Source: Oscillospiraceae bacterium (lineage in GTDB: Bacteria; Bacillota; Clostridia; Oscillospirales; Oscillospiraceae). From it: a stretch of DNA of 11,553 bases. Position numbers and translations under genes: made by a program. The stretch is taken from NCBI GenBank assembly GCA_020025375.1, contig JAHHSF010000029.1:1-11553 (forward strand). The letters run 5' to 3'. Shown here piece by piece: positions 1 through 6,014 of this stretch (positions are counted from its first letter, which is position 1; each line of letters begins with the position of its first letter). A model generated the notes under the pieces. That model saw only the letters and a list, made by a program, of their open reading frames with translations. It was not told the origin of the DNA and ran no database searches.

Positions 1-1
1 G

Positions 2-886
2 CTGGGGGTCTGGCTCGGTGGGGCCGGGGTTAGGTTCGGGTCTCTCAGGCCACGGACCCGACTCATCCAGAGCAGAGGGGATCAGAACAGGATAGCCTTC
101 GGCTCCAATCTCCCACTCACAGCCGTACTCGCCCACATTGGCGTTGAGCTTTGTCAGCACGGTATCCTGGCTCAGGTCATAAGCGCCGCTGTCCACCAGA
201 GTATCAGCGGGAAGGTTGTTCTGCATGTCCTGCTTCCAAACAGAATTGACAACTCCGCCAGTTGTGCTTGTCCTGGCAATGGGGTTTTGGGGATCGACCA
301 CAGAAACGCAGTTGGCAACGACACCACCTTCTATATCTCTGGCAAATCCACTGGCAGCTTCTCCAGTTACCTCAGACAGGCAGTTGATTACGGCTCCACG
401 AACAGTGTTGCCGCAAGGACCATGTTCAAGGTCACCGTCACTACCAGGGGTTGACTGACTGAGTGTACCTGTGAATCGGACATTCTGCACCACCCCAGTG
501 GCATCAATCTCATGGAACAGATATTTTACATTGGGTCTAAAATCTGCAAATGAAATCGTATACCCTCTTCCATCAAATACTCCCTTGAGGGGACTTTCAA
601 ATGTCAGATATTTTCTTTGGGGTATTGTAATATCATTATCCAAAATGAAGTAGGCCTTTGGATCAGATGGATCAATCTTTTTCAGTTCCTCATAGGTTTT
701 GATATGGATAATCGTACTATTACTGTACGGCCCAACCGGTTGGGTAGGCAGCGCAGACGCAGCCGCTGGCTTCGCCTGCTCCTCCTCCACTGCCTGAGCG
801 GGGAAAGAGAAGCCGGGGACCAACAGAGCGGCCGCCAATAACAGGCTTAAAATCCTTCCTTTCCATGCTTTCGGGGTTTGCTTCAT
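2..886 (-). CDS. Secreted surface protein with GLUG/beta-helix-like repeats, incomplete at its C-terminus
   Basis: The frame is open from an ATG at 886 down to the left edge (295 codons, no stop), so the C-terminus lies outside the window. GGAGGAG (892-898) sits 5 nt before the ATG. Residues 1-32 form a typical signal peptide: KAWKGR, then a hydrophobic LLLAAALL core, then AQA before the probable cleavage site. The mature part starts with an acidic, Ala/Pro-rich stretch, followed by segments such as YFILDNDITI and GVFDGRGYTISF, then GVVQNVRFTG, AVINCLSEVTG and GFARDIEGGVVANC. These match the pattern of right-handed beta-helix and GLUG repeat proteins of Gram-positive surfaces. The last visible residues (PERPEPNPGPTEPDP) are a proline-rich linker, so one or more further domains probably follow. 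Base composition is visibly less GC-rich than in the operons to the right. The cobalamin riboswitch leader suggests a role in corrinoid capture, but no B12-binding domain is visible in this part. Confidence 0.88.
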   Translation of the reverse strand, partial: MKQTPKAWKGRILSLLLAAALLVPGFSFPAQAVEEEQAKPAAASALPTQPVGPYSNSTIIHIKTYEELKKIDPSDPKAYFILDNDITIPQRKYLTFESPLKGVFDGRGYTISFADFRPNVKYLFHEIDATGVVQNVRFTGTLSQSTPGSDGDLEHGPCGNTVRGAVINCLSEVTGEAASGFARDIEGGVVANCVSVVDPQNPIARTSTTGGVVNSVWKQDMQNNLPADTLVDSGAYDLSQDTVLTKLNANVGEYGCEWEIGAEGYPVLIPSALDESGPWPERPEPNPGPTEPDPQ

Positions 887-921
887 ACTTACTCCTCCGT
901 TTCTTCTTTTCGGTTTTCGGC

Positions 922-962
922 AAAAAAAATGCCGTGACCGATCTTTGATTGATCGCCACAGC
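922..962 (-). terminator. Intrinsic terminator in the riboswitch leader
   Basis: Read on the minus strand, GCTGTGG-CGATC pairs with GATCG-(G)-TCACGGC around an AATCAAA loop. This gives about 12 pairs including G-U wobbles and one bulged G. The stem is followed by A and eight consecutive T (922-929). It lies between the cobalamin riboswitch and the ribosome site of the surface-protein gene, where an expression platform acting by termination should be. The 7-mer GGCTGTG at the foot of the stem (957-963) also occurs upstream at 990-996. That copy could pair instead with the CACGGC arm and form part of an antiterminator; this last point is inference. Confidence 0.8.
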
Positions 963-1002
963 CGTTTTTCCATGGTCGGGCCATATGCACACAGCCCTTC
1001 TC

Positions 1003-1208
1003 CATTTCTTGTAGGTCTTCTGACTCTCGCATCCGGAAAATTTCCACAAGATCTCATCTGCCTTCCCAGGTCTCCCCAGTGACTGGCTTTCACCAACGAT
1101 TTCGATCTCTCAGCGATTACAGCGGCGGTTTACCGTCCGGGAATCTCACCCGGTTTCCTTGTTCATCCCTGTTTCTGCCAGACTGCCGAACCAGGGCCAC
1201 AAAAAATG
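1003..1208 (-). promoter_or_regulatory. Cobalamin (B12) riboswitch aptamer
   Basis: The minus strand carries the conserved parts of the cobalamin aptamer in the right order. A P4-type hairpin CCGGG-TGAGATT-CCCGG (1137-1153) is followed by CCGCCGCTGTAAT. Next comes the P6-type stretch from GCCAGTCACTGG to CCTGGGAAGGC (1060-1087), and finally the 3' signature GAGTCAGAAGACCT (about 1015-1028). The ends close as a 12-bp P1 helix with two G-U pairs: CATTTTTTGTGG (1197-1208) with CTACAAGAAATG (1003-1014). The length of about 206 nt is usual for the class. A terminator lies 40 nt downstream, followed by the surface-protein gene. By family knowledge, adenosylcobalamin or a related corrinoid would bind and switch expression off. 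The ligand form was not determined. Confidence 0.88.
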
Positions 1209-1237
1209 TCCTATTCAGTTGTAATCAGGCTCCGGAT

Positions 1238-1349
1238 GCAGGTCTTCTTTCTGACGGCCTTGCCTTATGGCCGAAACCATATATAGAGGTAAGACTGCGC
1301 CGGCTTCTCACCGACTTGTCTCTCCGCATGCGTCAAGCGCATGACCTGC
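1238..1349 (-). promoter_or_regulatory. Element A: compact folded RNA resembling a reduced cobalamin aptamer
   Basis: Immediately 5' of the complete riboswitch in the same transcript, a perfect 7-bp closing helix GCAGGTC (1343-1349) with GACCTGC (1238-1244) encloses three hairpins. These are CATGCG/CGCATG (1327-1343), GTCGG-TGAGAAG-CCGGC (1299-1315) and TATGG/CCATA (1266-1281). The second has the loop style of cobalamin P4 (TGAGATT in the neighbouring aptamer). Near the 3' end, GGCAAGGC and GTCAGAAAGAAGACCTGC resemble the GGGAAGGC and AGTCAGAAGACCTGC signatures of cobalamin riboswitches. The usual CCGCCACTGTAA segment and the P8-P11 periphery are not evident. It may be a shortened or degenerate cobalamin aptamer or a different RNA class. 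The fold itself is well supported; the class is not. Confidence 0.55.
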
Positions 1350-1359
1350 TCGCGCCTGT

Positions 1360-1388
1360 ATTATATTCCCTTTCTCCTTTCTTGTCAA
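1360..1388 (-). promoter_or_regulatory. Promoter of the riboswitch leader and surface-protein gene
   Basis: On the minus strand, a perfect -35 box TTGACA (1383-1388) and a perfect -10 box TATAAT (1360-1365) are separated by exactly 17 nt. The predicted start, near 1352-1354, lies only a few bases before the closing helix of element A. The transcript therefore begins with that element and carries both aptamers in full. Confidence 0.9.
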
Positions 1389-1445
1389 GGCATTGGAAAT
1401 GAACTCCATTTGATATTTTATGTACCAAATTTTTTATTTTCCCCC

Positions 1446-1474
1446 TTGACAAACGGTGCTTTCCGTGCTTAACT
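1446..1474 (+). promoter_or_regulatory. Probable promoter of the GntR-ABC operon
   Basis: A perfect -35 box TTGACA (1446-1451) is followed after 17 nt by TTAACT (1469-1474), a moderate -10 match. The -10 box abuts the inverted repeat at 1474-1494, so a bound regulator would block it. The region 1389-1445, between this promoter and the divergent riboswitch promoter, is AT-rich and holds no gene that I can see. Confidence 0.6.
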
Positions 1475-1494
1475 GTATATATAAGCTATATACA
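1474..1494 (+). promoter_or_regulatory. Inverted-repeat operator, probably for the GntR regulator
   Basis: Perfect 8-bp arms TGTATATA (1474-1481) and TATATACA (1487-1494) flank a 5-nt centre (TAAGC). The repeat lies between the promoter and the regulator gene, 18 bp before its start codon. AT-rich, TATA-rich palindromes of this size are typical sites for YtrA-type GntR dimers, so autoregulation is likely. Binding is inferred from position and symmetry. Confidence 0.65.
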
Positions 1495-1512
1495 ATATAA
1501 CGAGGTGAGGAT

Positions 1513-1887
1513 TTGGACATCCTGATTCGAAATACGGGAGAGTCCCCCATTTACGACCAGATCGCAGGGCAGATCAAGGGACTCATTCTGAAAGGTGAGC
1601 TGAAGGCGGGCGAGGCCCTGCCCTCCATGCGGCTGCTGGCCCGGGAGCTTCGCATCTCGGTCATCACCACCAAACGGGCCTATGAGGAGCTGGAGCGGGA
1701 GGGTTTCCTCACCACGGTGCCGGGCAAGGGCTGCTTTGTGGCGGCCCAGAACCCGGAACTGTTGCGGGAGGACGCCCTGCGCCGGGTGGAGGACCACCTT
1801 TCCAGGGCGGTGACCGAGGCCCGGCAGAGCGGAATTACGCTGGAAGAGGTGCAGGCCACCCTGAACATTTTGTATGGAGACGAATGA
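1513..1887 (+). CDS. GntR family (YtrA-type) transcriptional regulator
   Basis: This 124-residue DNA-binding repressor has a GntR winged helix-turn-helix over about residues 10-80. Typical features are SPIYDQIAGQIKGLILKGEL, ALPSMRLLARELRIS, TTKRAYEELEREGF and the wing VPGKGCFV. Only a short helical tail follows (residues 82-124), which is too small for a FadR- or HutC-type ligand domain. That places it in the YtrA subgroup, whose members usually control an adjacent ABC transporter. The start is a TTG at 1513, preceded by GAGGTGAGG (1502-1510); the DILIRN sequence right after it is where YtrA-type proteins normally begin. The stop overlaps the ribosome site of the ATPase gene, so the two are co-translated. 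The inducing signal, perhaps a cell-wall-active compound, cannot be told from the sequence. Confidence 0.9.
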   Translation: MDILIRNTGESPIYDQIAGQIKGLILKGELKAGEALPSMRLLARELRISVITTKRAYEELEREGFLTTVPGKGCFVAAQNPELLREDALRRVEDHLSRAVTEARQSGITLEEVQATLNILYGDE

Positions 1888-1888
1888 G

Positions 1889-2737
1889 ATGAAAAACATT
1901 TTGGAGATCAGTCACCTGACCAAGCACTACGATTCCTTCACCCTGGAGGACGTGAGCCTTACCGTCCCCGGTGGCACCATTCTGGGCCTGATCGGGGAAA
2001 ATGGGGCGGGCAAATCCACCCTAATCAAGTGCGTTTTGGGCATCGCCCACCCGGACGAGGGGACCATCACCGCCCTGGGTACGGACCCCGAGGCCGCCAA
2101 AGCCCATATCGGGGTGGTCATGGACGAGAGCCTTTTCCACGACCAACTCCGCCCTAAGCAGGTGGAGAAGATCATGGCAGGGCTGTGGCCAACCTGGGAC
2201 AAGGCCCTCTTTGACTCCTATCTGGACAAATTCGGCCTGCCGGCAGACAAACTTATCAAGGAGTTCTCCCGAGGGATGAAGATGAAGCTCTCCATCGCCG
2301 CCGCCCTCTCCCACCACCCCAAGCTCCTCCTTCTGGACGAGGCCACCGGAGGCCTGGACCCGGTGGTGCGGGACGAGATTCTGGAGGAATTTATGGCCTT
2401 TGTCTCCGACGAGAACCACGGCATCCTCATCTCCAGCCACATCACCAGCGACCTGGAGAAGGCCTGTGACTCGGTGGCCTACCTCCACAAGGGCAAGCTC
2501 GTCCTGGCCGGGGAAAAGGATGAACTGCTGGCCCGGCATGGCCGTATCGCCTGCACGAAGGCCCAGCTGGCGGCCATGGACCCCGACCACCTCCTGGGGA
2601 GCAGGACGTACCTGTACGGGGTCGAGGCGGTGGTCCGTGACCGGGCCGCCTTCCGCAGACTGTACCCGGACATCCCGGTGGACCCGGTCAGTCTGGAGGA
2701 CCTTATGGTCTTTACCGCAAAGGGGGATATGAAATGA
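1889..2737 (+). CDS. ABC transporter ATP-binding protein (YtrB/BcrA-like)
   Basis: A 282-residue ATPase that would power the membrane protein encoded next to it. Visible motifs are Walker A GENGAGKST (36-44), the signature-region motif FSRGMKMKLS (126-135, with RG in place of SGG), Walker B LLLLDEA (146-152), the D-loop GLDP (155-158) and the H-loop histidine in SSH (184). The C-terminal 75 residues form the variable domain seen in drug- or peptide-type ABC-2 exporters. I chose the ATG at 1889 because GGAG (1876-1879) lies 9 nt before it. An in-frame ATG at 1874 would add five residues but has no such site. The stop overlaps the next start by 4 nt (ATGA). Pairing with a YtrA-type regulator points to an efflux or envelope-stress transporter; the substrate is unknown. 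Confidence 0.93.
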   Translation: MKNILEISHLTKHYDSFTLEDVSLTVPGGTILGLIGENGAGKSTLIKCVLGIAHPDEGTITALGTDPEAAKAHIGVVMDESLFHDQLRPKQVEKIMAGLWPTWDKALFDSYLDKFGLPADKLIKEFSRGMKMKLSIAAALSHHPKLLLLDEATGGLDPVVRDEILEEFMAFVSDENHGILISSHITSDLEKACDSVAYLHKGKLVLAGEKDELLARHGRIACTKAQLAAMDPDHLLGSRTYLYGVEAVVRDRAAFRRLYPDIPVDPVSLEDLMVFTAKGDMK

Positions 2738-3360
2738 AAGGGTTTGTCTATAAGGACCTGCGCCTGCTGGGCAATCTGTGGAAAACCTACGCCATGATTC
2801 TCGGTATCTTTCTGCTTCTCACGGTCACCGGTGTCTATGAGCCAACCTTTTTCCTCACAATGACGGCCATGCTCCTGTGTATGTATCCCGCCACCTCCTT
2901 CTCCTATGACGAGCTGGCCAAGTGGGACCGCTTCGCCATCACAGTACCGGATGGGCGAAAAAAGGTGGTTCAGGGAAAATATATGTTCGCCCTGATTCTG
3001 TTGCTGGGCGCTCTGGCGGTGAATCTTCTTTTGTCCTTGGCCTTGCCCCTGCTTGGAAAGGGTTTGCCGGACACCAACCTTATCATCGCGGTGGCGGGCA
3101 CCGCCGCCGCTTTTCTCCTCAACGCCGTCCTCCTCCCCCTCCTGTTCCGGTTTGGGTCCCAGAAGGGGCGGATCTTCCTGGTCGTGGGAATCGCCTTTAT
3201 CGCCGGGATTCTGGGCGCCCTCTCCGTCATCGGTACCTCGGTCTCCTTCGGGAGCGGGGACCTCATCCCCTGCCTCATCGTCCTCCTCGCCCTCGCCCTG
3301 GGACTGCTCTTCGTCAGCTACCGGGTGAGCTTGAATATCTATAAAAAGAAGGATTTTTAA
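2734..3360 (+). CDS. ABC-2 type transporter membrane protein
   Basis: This 208-residue, very hydrophobic protein is the membrane partner of the preceding ATPase. About six membrane segments can be seen. Examples are TYAMILGIFLLLTVTGVY (around 18-35), FALILLLGALAVNLLLSLAL (around 85-104), LIIAVAGTAAAFLLNAVLL, IFLVVGIAFIAGILGAL and LIPCLIVLLALALGLLFV near the end. Between segments two and three is SYDELAKWDRFAITVPDGRKKVVQGKY. That soluble stretch is characteristic of small ABC-2 permeases (ABC2_membrane_5 type) found with YtrA/YtrB-like proteins in Firmicutes. The protein ends in a short basic tail (YKKKDF). Its start overlaps the ATPase stop, so translation is coupled. It is the last gene of the operon and is followed by a strong terminator. 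Confidence 0.88.
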   Translation: MKGFVYKDLRLLGNLWKTYAMILGIFLLLTVTGVYEPTFFLTMTAMLLCMYPATSFSYDELAKWDRFAITVPDGRKKVVQGKYMFALILLLGALAVNLLLSLALPLLGKGLPDTNLIIAVAGTAAAFLLNAVLLPLLFRFGSQKGRIFLVVGIAFIAGILGALSVIGTSVSFGSGDLIPCLIVLLALALGLLFVSYRVSLNIYKKKDF

Positions 3361-3425
3361 GAAGCACGAATCAATAAGTCCCGCTTGCCGGACTGGGCTG
3401 TGGAAGCTCTGCTGAAAAATACGCG

Positions 3426-3459
3426 AAAAGGAAGACGCTCGAATGAGCGTCTTCCTTTT
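3426..3459. terminator. Bidirectional intrinsic terminator between convergent operons
   Basis: A perfect 15-bp stem AAAAGGAAGACGCTC / GAGCGTCTTCCTTTT closes a GAAT loop. Each strand ends in a U-rich run (CCTTTTT on the plus strand, CCTTTT on the minus strand). It lies 65 bp after the plus-strand permease gene and 80 bp after the minus-strand serA stop, so it should end both operons. Nothing else is recognisable in 3361-3539. Confidence 0.9.
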
Positions 3460-3539
3460 TATATCGTCCATATATGAGTTCGACCCTTCCCCACCATAGG
3501 GAACGGAATTTTGCGGCTCCCCTCCGCACAGGGACTCCG

Positions 3540-4703
3540 TCAAATCACCCGGACCCGGAGGACCCCAGGCACGGCCTTCAAATCGTCCACCACGCTCTCC
3601 GGGATGACGCTGTTCACGTCGAAGACGGAGTAGGCGTAGGCCCCGGCGGATTTGTTCATCATGTTCTCGATGTTTACCTGGTCCTTGGCAAAGATGGGCA
3701 TGATGGTGGTAAGCATACCGGGGATATTCCGGTGAATGATGCAGATTCGGGCCTCGCCGGTGCGCTCCAGAACGACGGTGGGCAGATTCACCGAGTTTTT
3801 GATGTTGCCGGTGGTGAGGTAGTCGTCCATCTCCTTCGCCGCCATAACGGCACAGTTGGCCTCGCTCTCGATGGTGGTGCCTCCCAGGTGGGGGGTAGCC
3901 ACCACACCGGGGGTCTTGACGTTCTCCGGGGTGGGAAAGTCGGTGACGAAGCGGGCCACCTTGCCACTCTTCAGGGCGGCCAGGATGGCCGGCTCGTCCA
4001 CCACCTCGCCACGGGCGTAGTTGATGATGCGAACCCCATCCTTCATTTTGGCAATGGCGGAGGCGTCGATAAGACCACGAGTCTCCTCGGTAAGGGGGGT
4101 GTGGAGGGTGAGGTAGTCGCAGTTTCTCAGCAGGGTGTCCAGGTCGGCCACCCGGCGGACGCTCCGGGAAATTTTCCAGGCCGCGTCCACGGACAGATAG
4201 GGGTCATAGCCGATGACCTCCATGCCAAGCTTCACGGCGATGTTGGCCGCCATGCCGCCCACGTTGCCCATGCCGATAACCCCCAGGGTCTTGCCCCAGT
4301 ACTCGGGGCCGGCGAACTGCTTTTTCACCTTCTCCATGGCCACGTCGATGGGGGTGGCCGGGTCGCTGTACCCATCCACCCACCGCAGGCTCCCCAGCAC
4401 GTCCCGGGAGGCCATGGTGAGGCCGAAGACAAAAAGCTCCTTCACCCCGTTGGCGTTTGCGCCGGGGGAGTTAAAGACCACGATGCCTTTTTCGGTGCAC
4501 TCCTCCAGAGGAATGGTGTTCACCCCGATTCCCGCCCGTGCAATGCAGAGAAGCTCCGGGTTAAAGGGGTAGTCGTGAAGGTTGGTGGCCCGGACGAAGA
4601 TGGCGTCTGGGCTCTGTATATCGTCGGCCAGCGAATAGCGGTCGGGGGTGAGGATGTCCTGGCAGGCGGGGGAAATATGGTTGAGGGTCTTGACCTTGAA
4701 CAT
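3540..4703 (-). CDS. serA: D-3-phosphoglycerate dehydrogenase with C-terminal ACT domain
   Basis: Oxidises 3-phosphoglycerate to 3-phosphohydroxypyruvate with NAD, the first committed step of serine synthesis in the cytoplasm. The 387-residue chain has the 2-hydroxyacid dehydrogenase fold. The Rossmann motif is GVIGMGNVG (141-149). The catalytic set is R231 (NYARGE), E260 (TPEN) and H272 (TPHLGG). After about residue 318 comes an ACT domain (IHRNIPGMLTTI, VNIENMMNKS), which in this family usually binds serine for feedback control. The intervening domain of long-form enzymes is missing, so this is a short form. I chose the ATG at 4703, with GGAG about 10 nt upstream; a GTG at 4712 lies too close to that site. 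It follows serC with a 5-bp gap in one operon. A serB phosphatase is not in the window. Confidence 0.95.
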   Translation of the reverse strand: MFKVKTLNHISPACQDILTPDRYSLADDIQSPDAIFVRATNLHDYPFNPELLCIARAGIGVNTIPLEECTEKGIVVFNSPGANANGVKELFVFGLTMASRDVLGSLRWVDGYSDPATPIDVAMEKVKKQFAGPEYWGKTLGVIGMGNVGGMAANIAVKLGMEVIGYDPYLSVDAAWKISRSVRRVADLDTLLRNCDYLTLHTPLTEETRGLIDASAIAKMKDGVRIINYARGEVVDEPAILAALKSGKVARFVTDFPTPENVKTPGVVATPHLGGTTIESEANCAVMAAKEMDDYLTTGNIKNSVNLPTVVLERTGEARICIIHRNIPGMLTTIMPIFAKDQVNIENMMNKSAGAYAYSVFDVNSVIPESVVDDLKAVPGVLRVRVI

Positions 4704-4708
4704 GGGGG

Positions 4709-5791
4709 TCACACTCCTTTTTCAAATTGGCGGAGGAAGTCACACAGCCGCTCCACACCCTCCATGGGCATGGCGTTGTAGATGGAGGCACGCAGGCCGC
4801 CCACCGAGCGGTGCCCCTTCAGGTTGGTGAAGCCGGCCTCGGTCGCCGCGGCGGCAAATTTCTTGTCCAGCTCCTCGCTCTCCGAACGGAAAACCACGTT
4901 CATGTCGGAGCGGGAGCTGGGCTCCACGGGACAGGAGAAGAGCCTGGAGTTTTCAATGGTATCGTAGAGGATGAGGGCCTTTTTGCGCTTGACGGCCTCC
5001 ATCCCGGCCACGCCCCCCTGCTCCTCCAGCCAGTCCAGCACCAGGCCCAGCATATAGATGCACCAGCAGGGCGGGGTATTATACATGGAATCCTTGGCGA
5101 TGAGGGTCTCATAGGTAAGCATGAGGGGGGTAATAGGAAGGTGGCGACCCGCCAGCGTCTTCTTGAGAATGACTACGGTGAGCCCTGCGGGAGCCATGTT
5201 CTTCTGGGCTCCGGCAAAAATGAGGCCGTAGCGGGACACGTCCACCGGGCGGGAGAGGATGTCGGAGGACATGTCGCAGACCAGGGGGACGGGGCCGGTC
5301 TCCGGGACATACTGCCACTCGGTGCCGTATATGGTATTGTTGGCGCAGTAGTAAAAATAACTGGCCGCCGGGTCCAGCTCCAGGGCGGACTGGGGCGGGA
5401 TGTAGGTATGGTTTTTGTCCGCGGAGGAGGCAGCGACCCGCACGGTTCCATACTTGGCGGCCTCCTTGCAGGCCACGGTGGAGAAGTTCCCCGTAAGTGC
5501 GTAGTCCGCTCTTCCATTCTCCCCCAGCAGGTTCAGGGGAATGGCGGAAAACTGGGTGGAGGCGCCCCCCTGGAGAAAGAGAATCTCATAGTCCTCCGGG
5601 ACGTTCAGGGCGCGGCGCAATTTCTCCTTGGTGGACTGAAAGATGGTGTCGAAGGCCTTGGACCGGTGGCTCATCTCCATGACCGACATACCGGAGCCTT
5701 GGTAATTGACAATCTCCCGCCCTGCCCGCTCCAGGGCGGAGAGGGGGAGCATAGAGGGGCCTGCCGCGAAGTTAAAAACACGATGCTCCAT
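4709..5791 (-). CDS. serC: Phosphoserine aminotransferase
   Basis: Transfers an amino group from glutamate to 3-phosphohydroxypyruvate, giving O-phosphoserine and 2-oxoglutarate; this is the second step of serine synthesis. The 360 residues match the usual length. Family features are FNFAAGPSMLP (residues 6-16), SHRSKAF, FLQGGASTQFSAIPLNL, CDMSSDILSRPVDVSRYGLIFAGAQKN with the PLP-binding lysine at K197, PAGLTVVI, and NTPPCWCIY in the substrate region. Near the end GHRSVGGLRASIYNAM carries the conserved phosphate-binding residues. Two adjacent ATG codons (5794 and 5791) are possible starts. GAAGG lies 7 nt before the second and 4 nt before the first, so 5791 is preferred. An upstream in-frame extension to 5989 crosses the promoter and is not coding. 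serA follows directly. Confidence 0.95.
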   Translation of the reverse strand: MEHRVFNFAAGPSMLPLSALERAGREIVNYQGSGMSVMEMSHRSKAFDTIFQSTKEKLRRALNVPEDYEILFLQGGASTQFSAIPLNLLGENGRADYALTGNFSTVACKEAAKYGTVRVAASSADKNHTYIPPQSALELDPAASYFYYCANNTIYGTEWQYVPETGPVPLVCDMSSDILSRPVDVSRYGLIFAGAQKNMAPAGLTVVILKKTLAGRHLPITPLMLTYETLIAKDSMYNTPPCWCIYMLGLVLDWLEEQGGVAGMEAVKRKKALILYDTIENSRLFSCPVEPSSRSDMNVVFRSESEELDKKFAAAATEAGFTNLKGHRSVGGLRASIYNAMPMEGVERLCDFLRQFEKGV

Positions 5792-5821
5792 CATGGGACC
5801 TTCTTTCTTCTTTGATTTAGT

Positions 5822-5841
5822 GCGGTAAATTTTATTACCGC
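5822..5841 (-). promoter_or_regulatory. Palindromic site at the serCA transcription start
   Basis: Perfect 7-bp arms GCGGTAA (5822-5828) and TTACCGC (5835-5841) flank 6 nt. The repeat begins one base after the serC -10 box, so it covers about +1 to +20 of the transcript. It could be a repressor operator or a short hairpin in the 5' leader; position and symmetry favour an operator. No regulator for it is identifiable in the window. Confidence 0.5.
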
Positions 5842-5842
5842 T

Positions 5843-5871
5843 ATTATAGTCGGGTCCGCCCCCACTGTCAA
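5843..5871 (-). promoter_or_regulatory. Promoter of serCA
   Basis: On the minus strand, TTGACA (5866-5871) and TATAAT (5843-5848) are both perfect and are spaced by 17 nt. The predicted start, near 5836, gives a leader of about 45 nt before serC. Such a strong core promoter implies that control, if any, comes from repression, perhaps at the adjoining palindrome. Confidence 0.88.
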
Positions 5872-5941
5872 TGGCGGCAGGAAAATTCGGGCCACGCCCG
5901 GGAAGAGGATTGCAATTTTTGATGGTCTCGCACAAAAAATG

Positions 5942-5970
5942 TTTCCATTTTCGATATTTTATGCTATACT
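5942..5970 (+). promoter_or_regulatory. Promoter of the hydrogenase-type operon
   Basis: An extended -10, TGCTATACT (5962-5970, TATACT at 5965-5970), lies 17 nt after TTTCCA (5942-5947), which matches the -35 consensus at four of six positions. Transcription would start near 5977 and leave a leader of about 38 nt before the first gene. It is divergent from the serCA promoter. No riboswitch or strong palindrome is visible between them on this side. Confidence 0.65.
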
Positions 5971-6014
5971 TTATCCAATTGAGATTCATTCATTCAGTAG
6001 AGGAGAGAACCAGC

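Noticed and set aside
720..1049. A minus-strand open frame of 109 codons spanning the terminator and the start of the surface gene
   Set aside because: It covers the riboswitch 3' end, the terminator and the signal-peptide region in another frame. The signal peptide frame with GGAGGAG is far better supported.
1079..1402. A plus-strand open frame of 107 codons
   Set aside because: It lies opposite the two aptamers and the promoter; the base pattern is explained by conserved RNA structure on the minus strand.
2479..3543. A minus-strand open frame of 354 codons opposite the ABC genes
   Set aside because: It would read through the strong hairpin at 3426-3459 and has a low-complexity charged translation. 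The plus strand has the Walker motifs and membrane segments.
3474..4781. A long plus-strand open frame (435 codons) opposite serA
   Set aside because: It is antisense to a gene with a complete set of dehydrogenase motifs. Its product is a Gly/His/Val-rich composition typical of the reverse of GC-rich codons and has no recognisable domain or ribosome site.
4727..5815. A plus-strand open frame of 362 codons opposite serC
   Set aside because: It mirrors serC codon usage, runs through the serC start region, and its translation resembles no family. The minus strand carries clear aminotransferase motifs and a promoter.
5979..5998. Short ATTC repeats (TTCATTCATTCAG) in the leader of the hydrogenase-type operon
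   Set aside because: They are too short and too few to call a tandem repeat or binding site.
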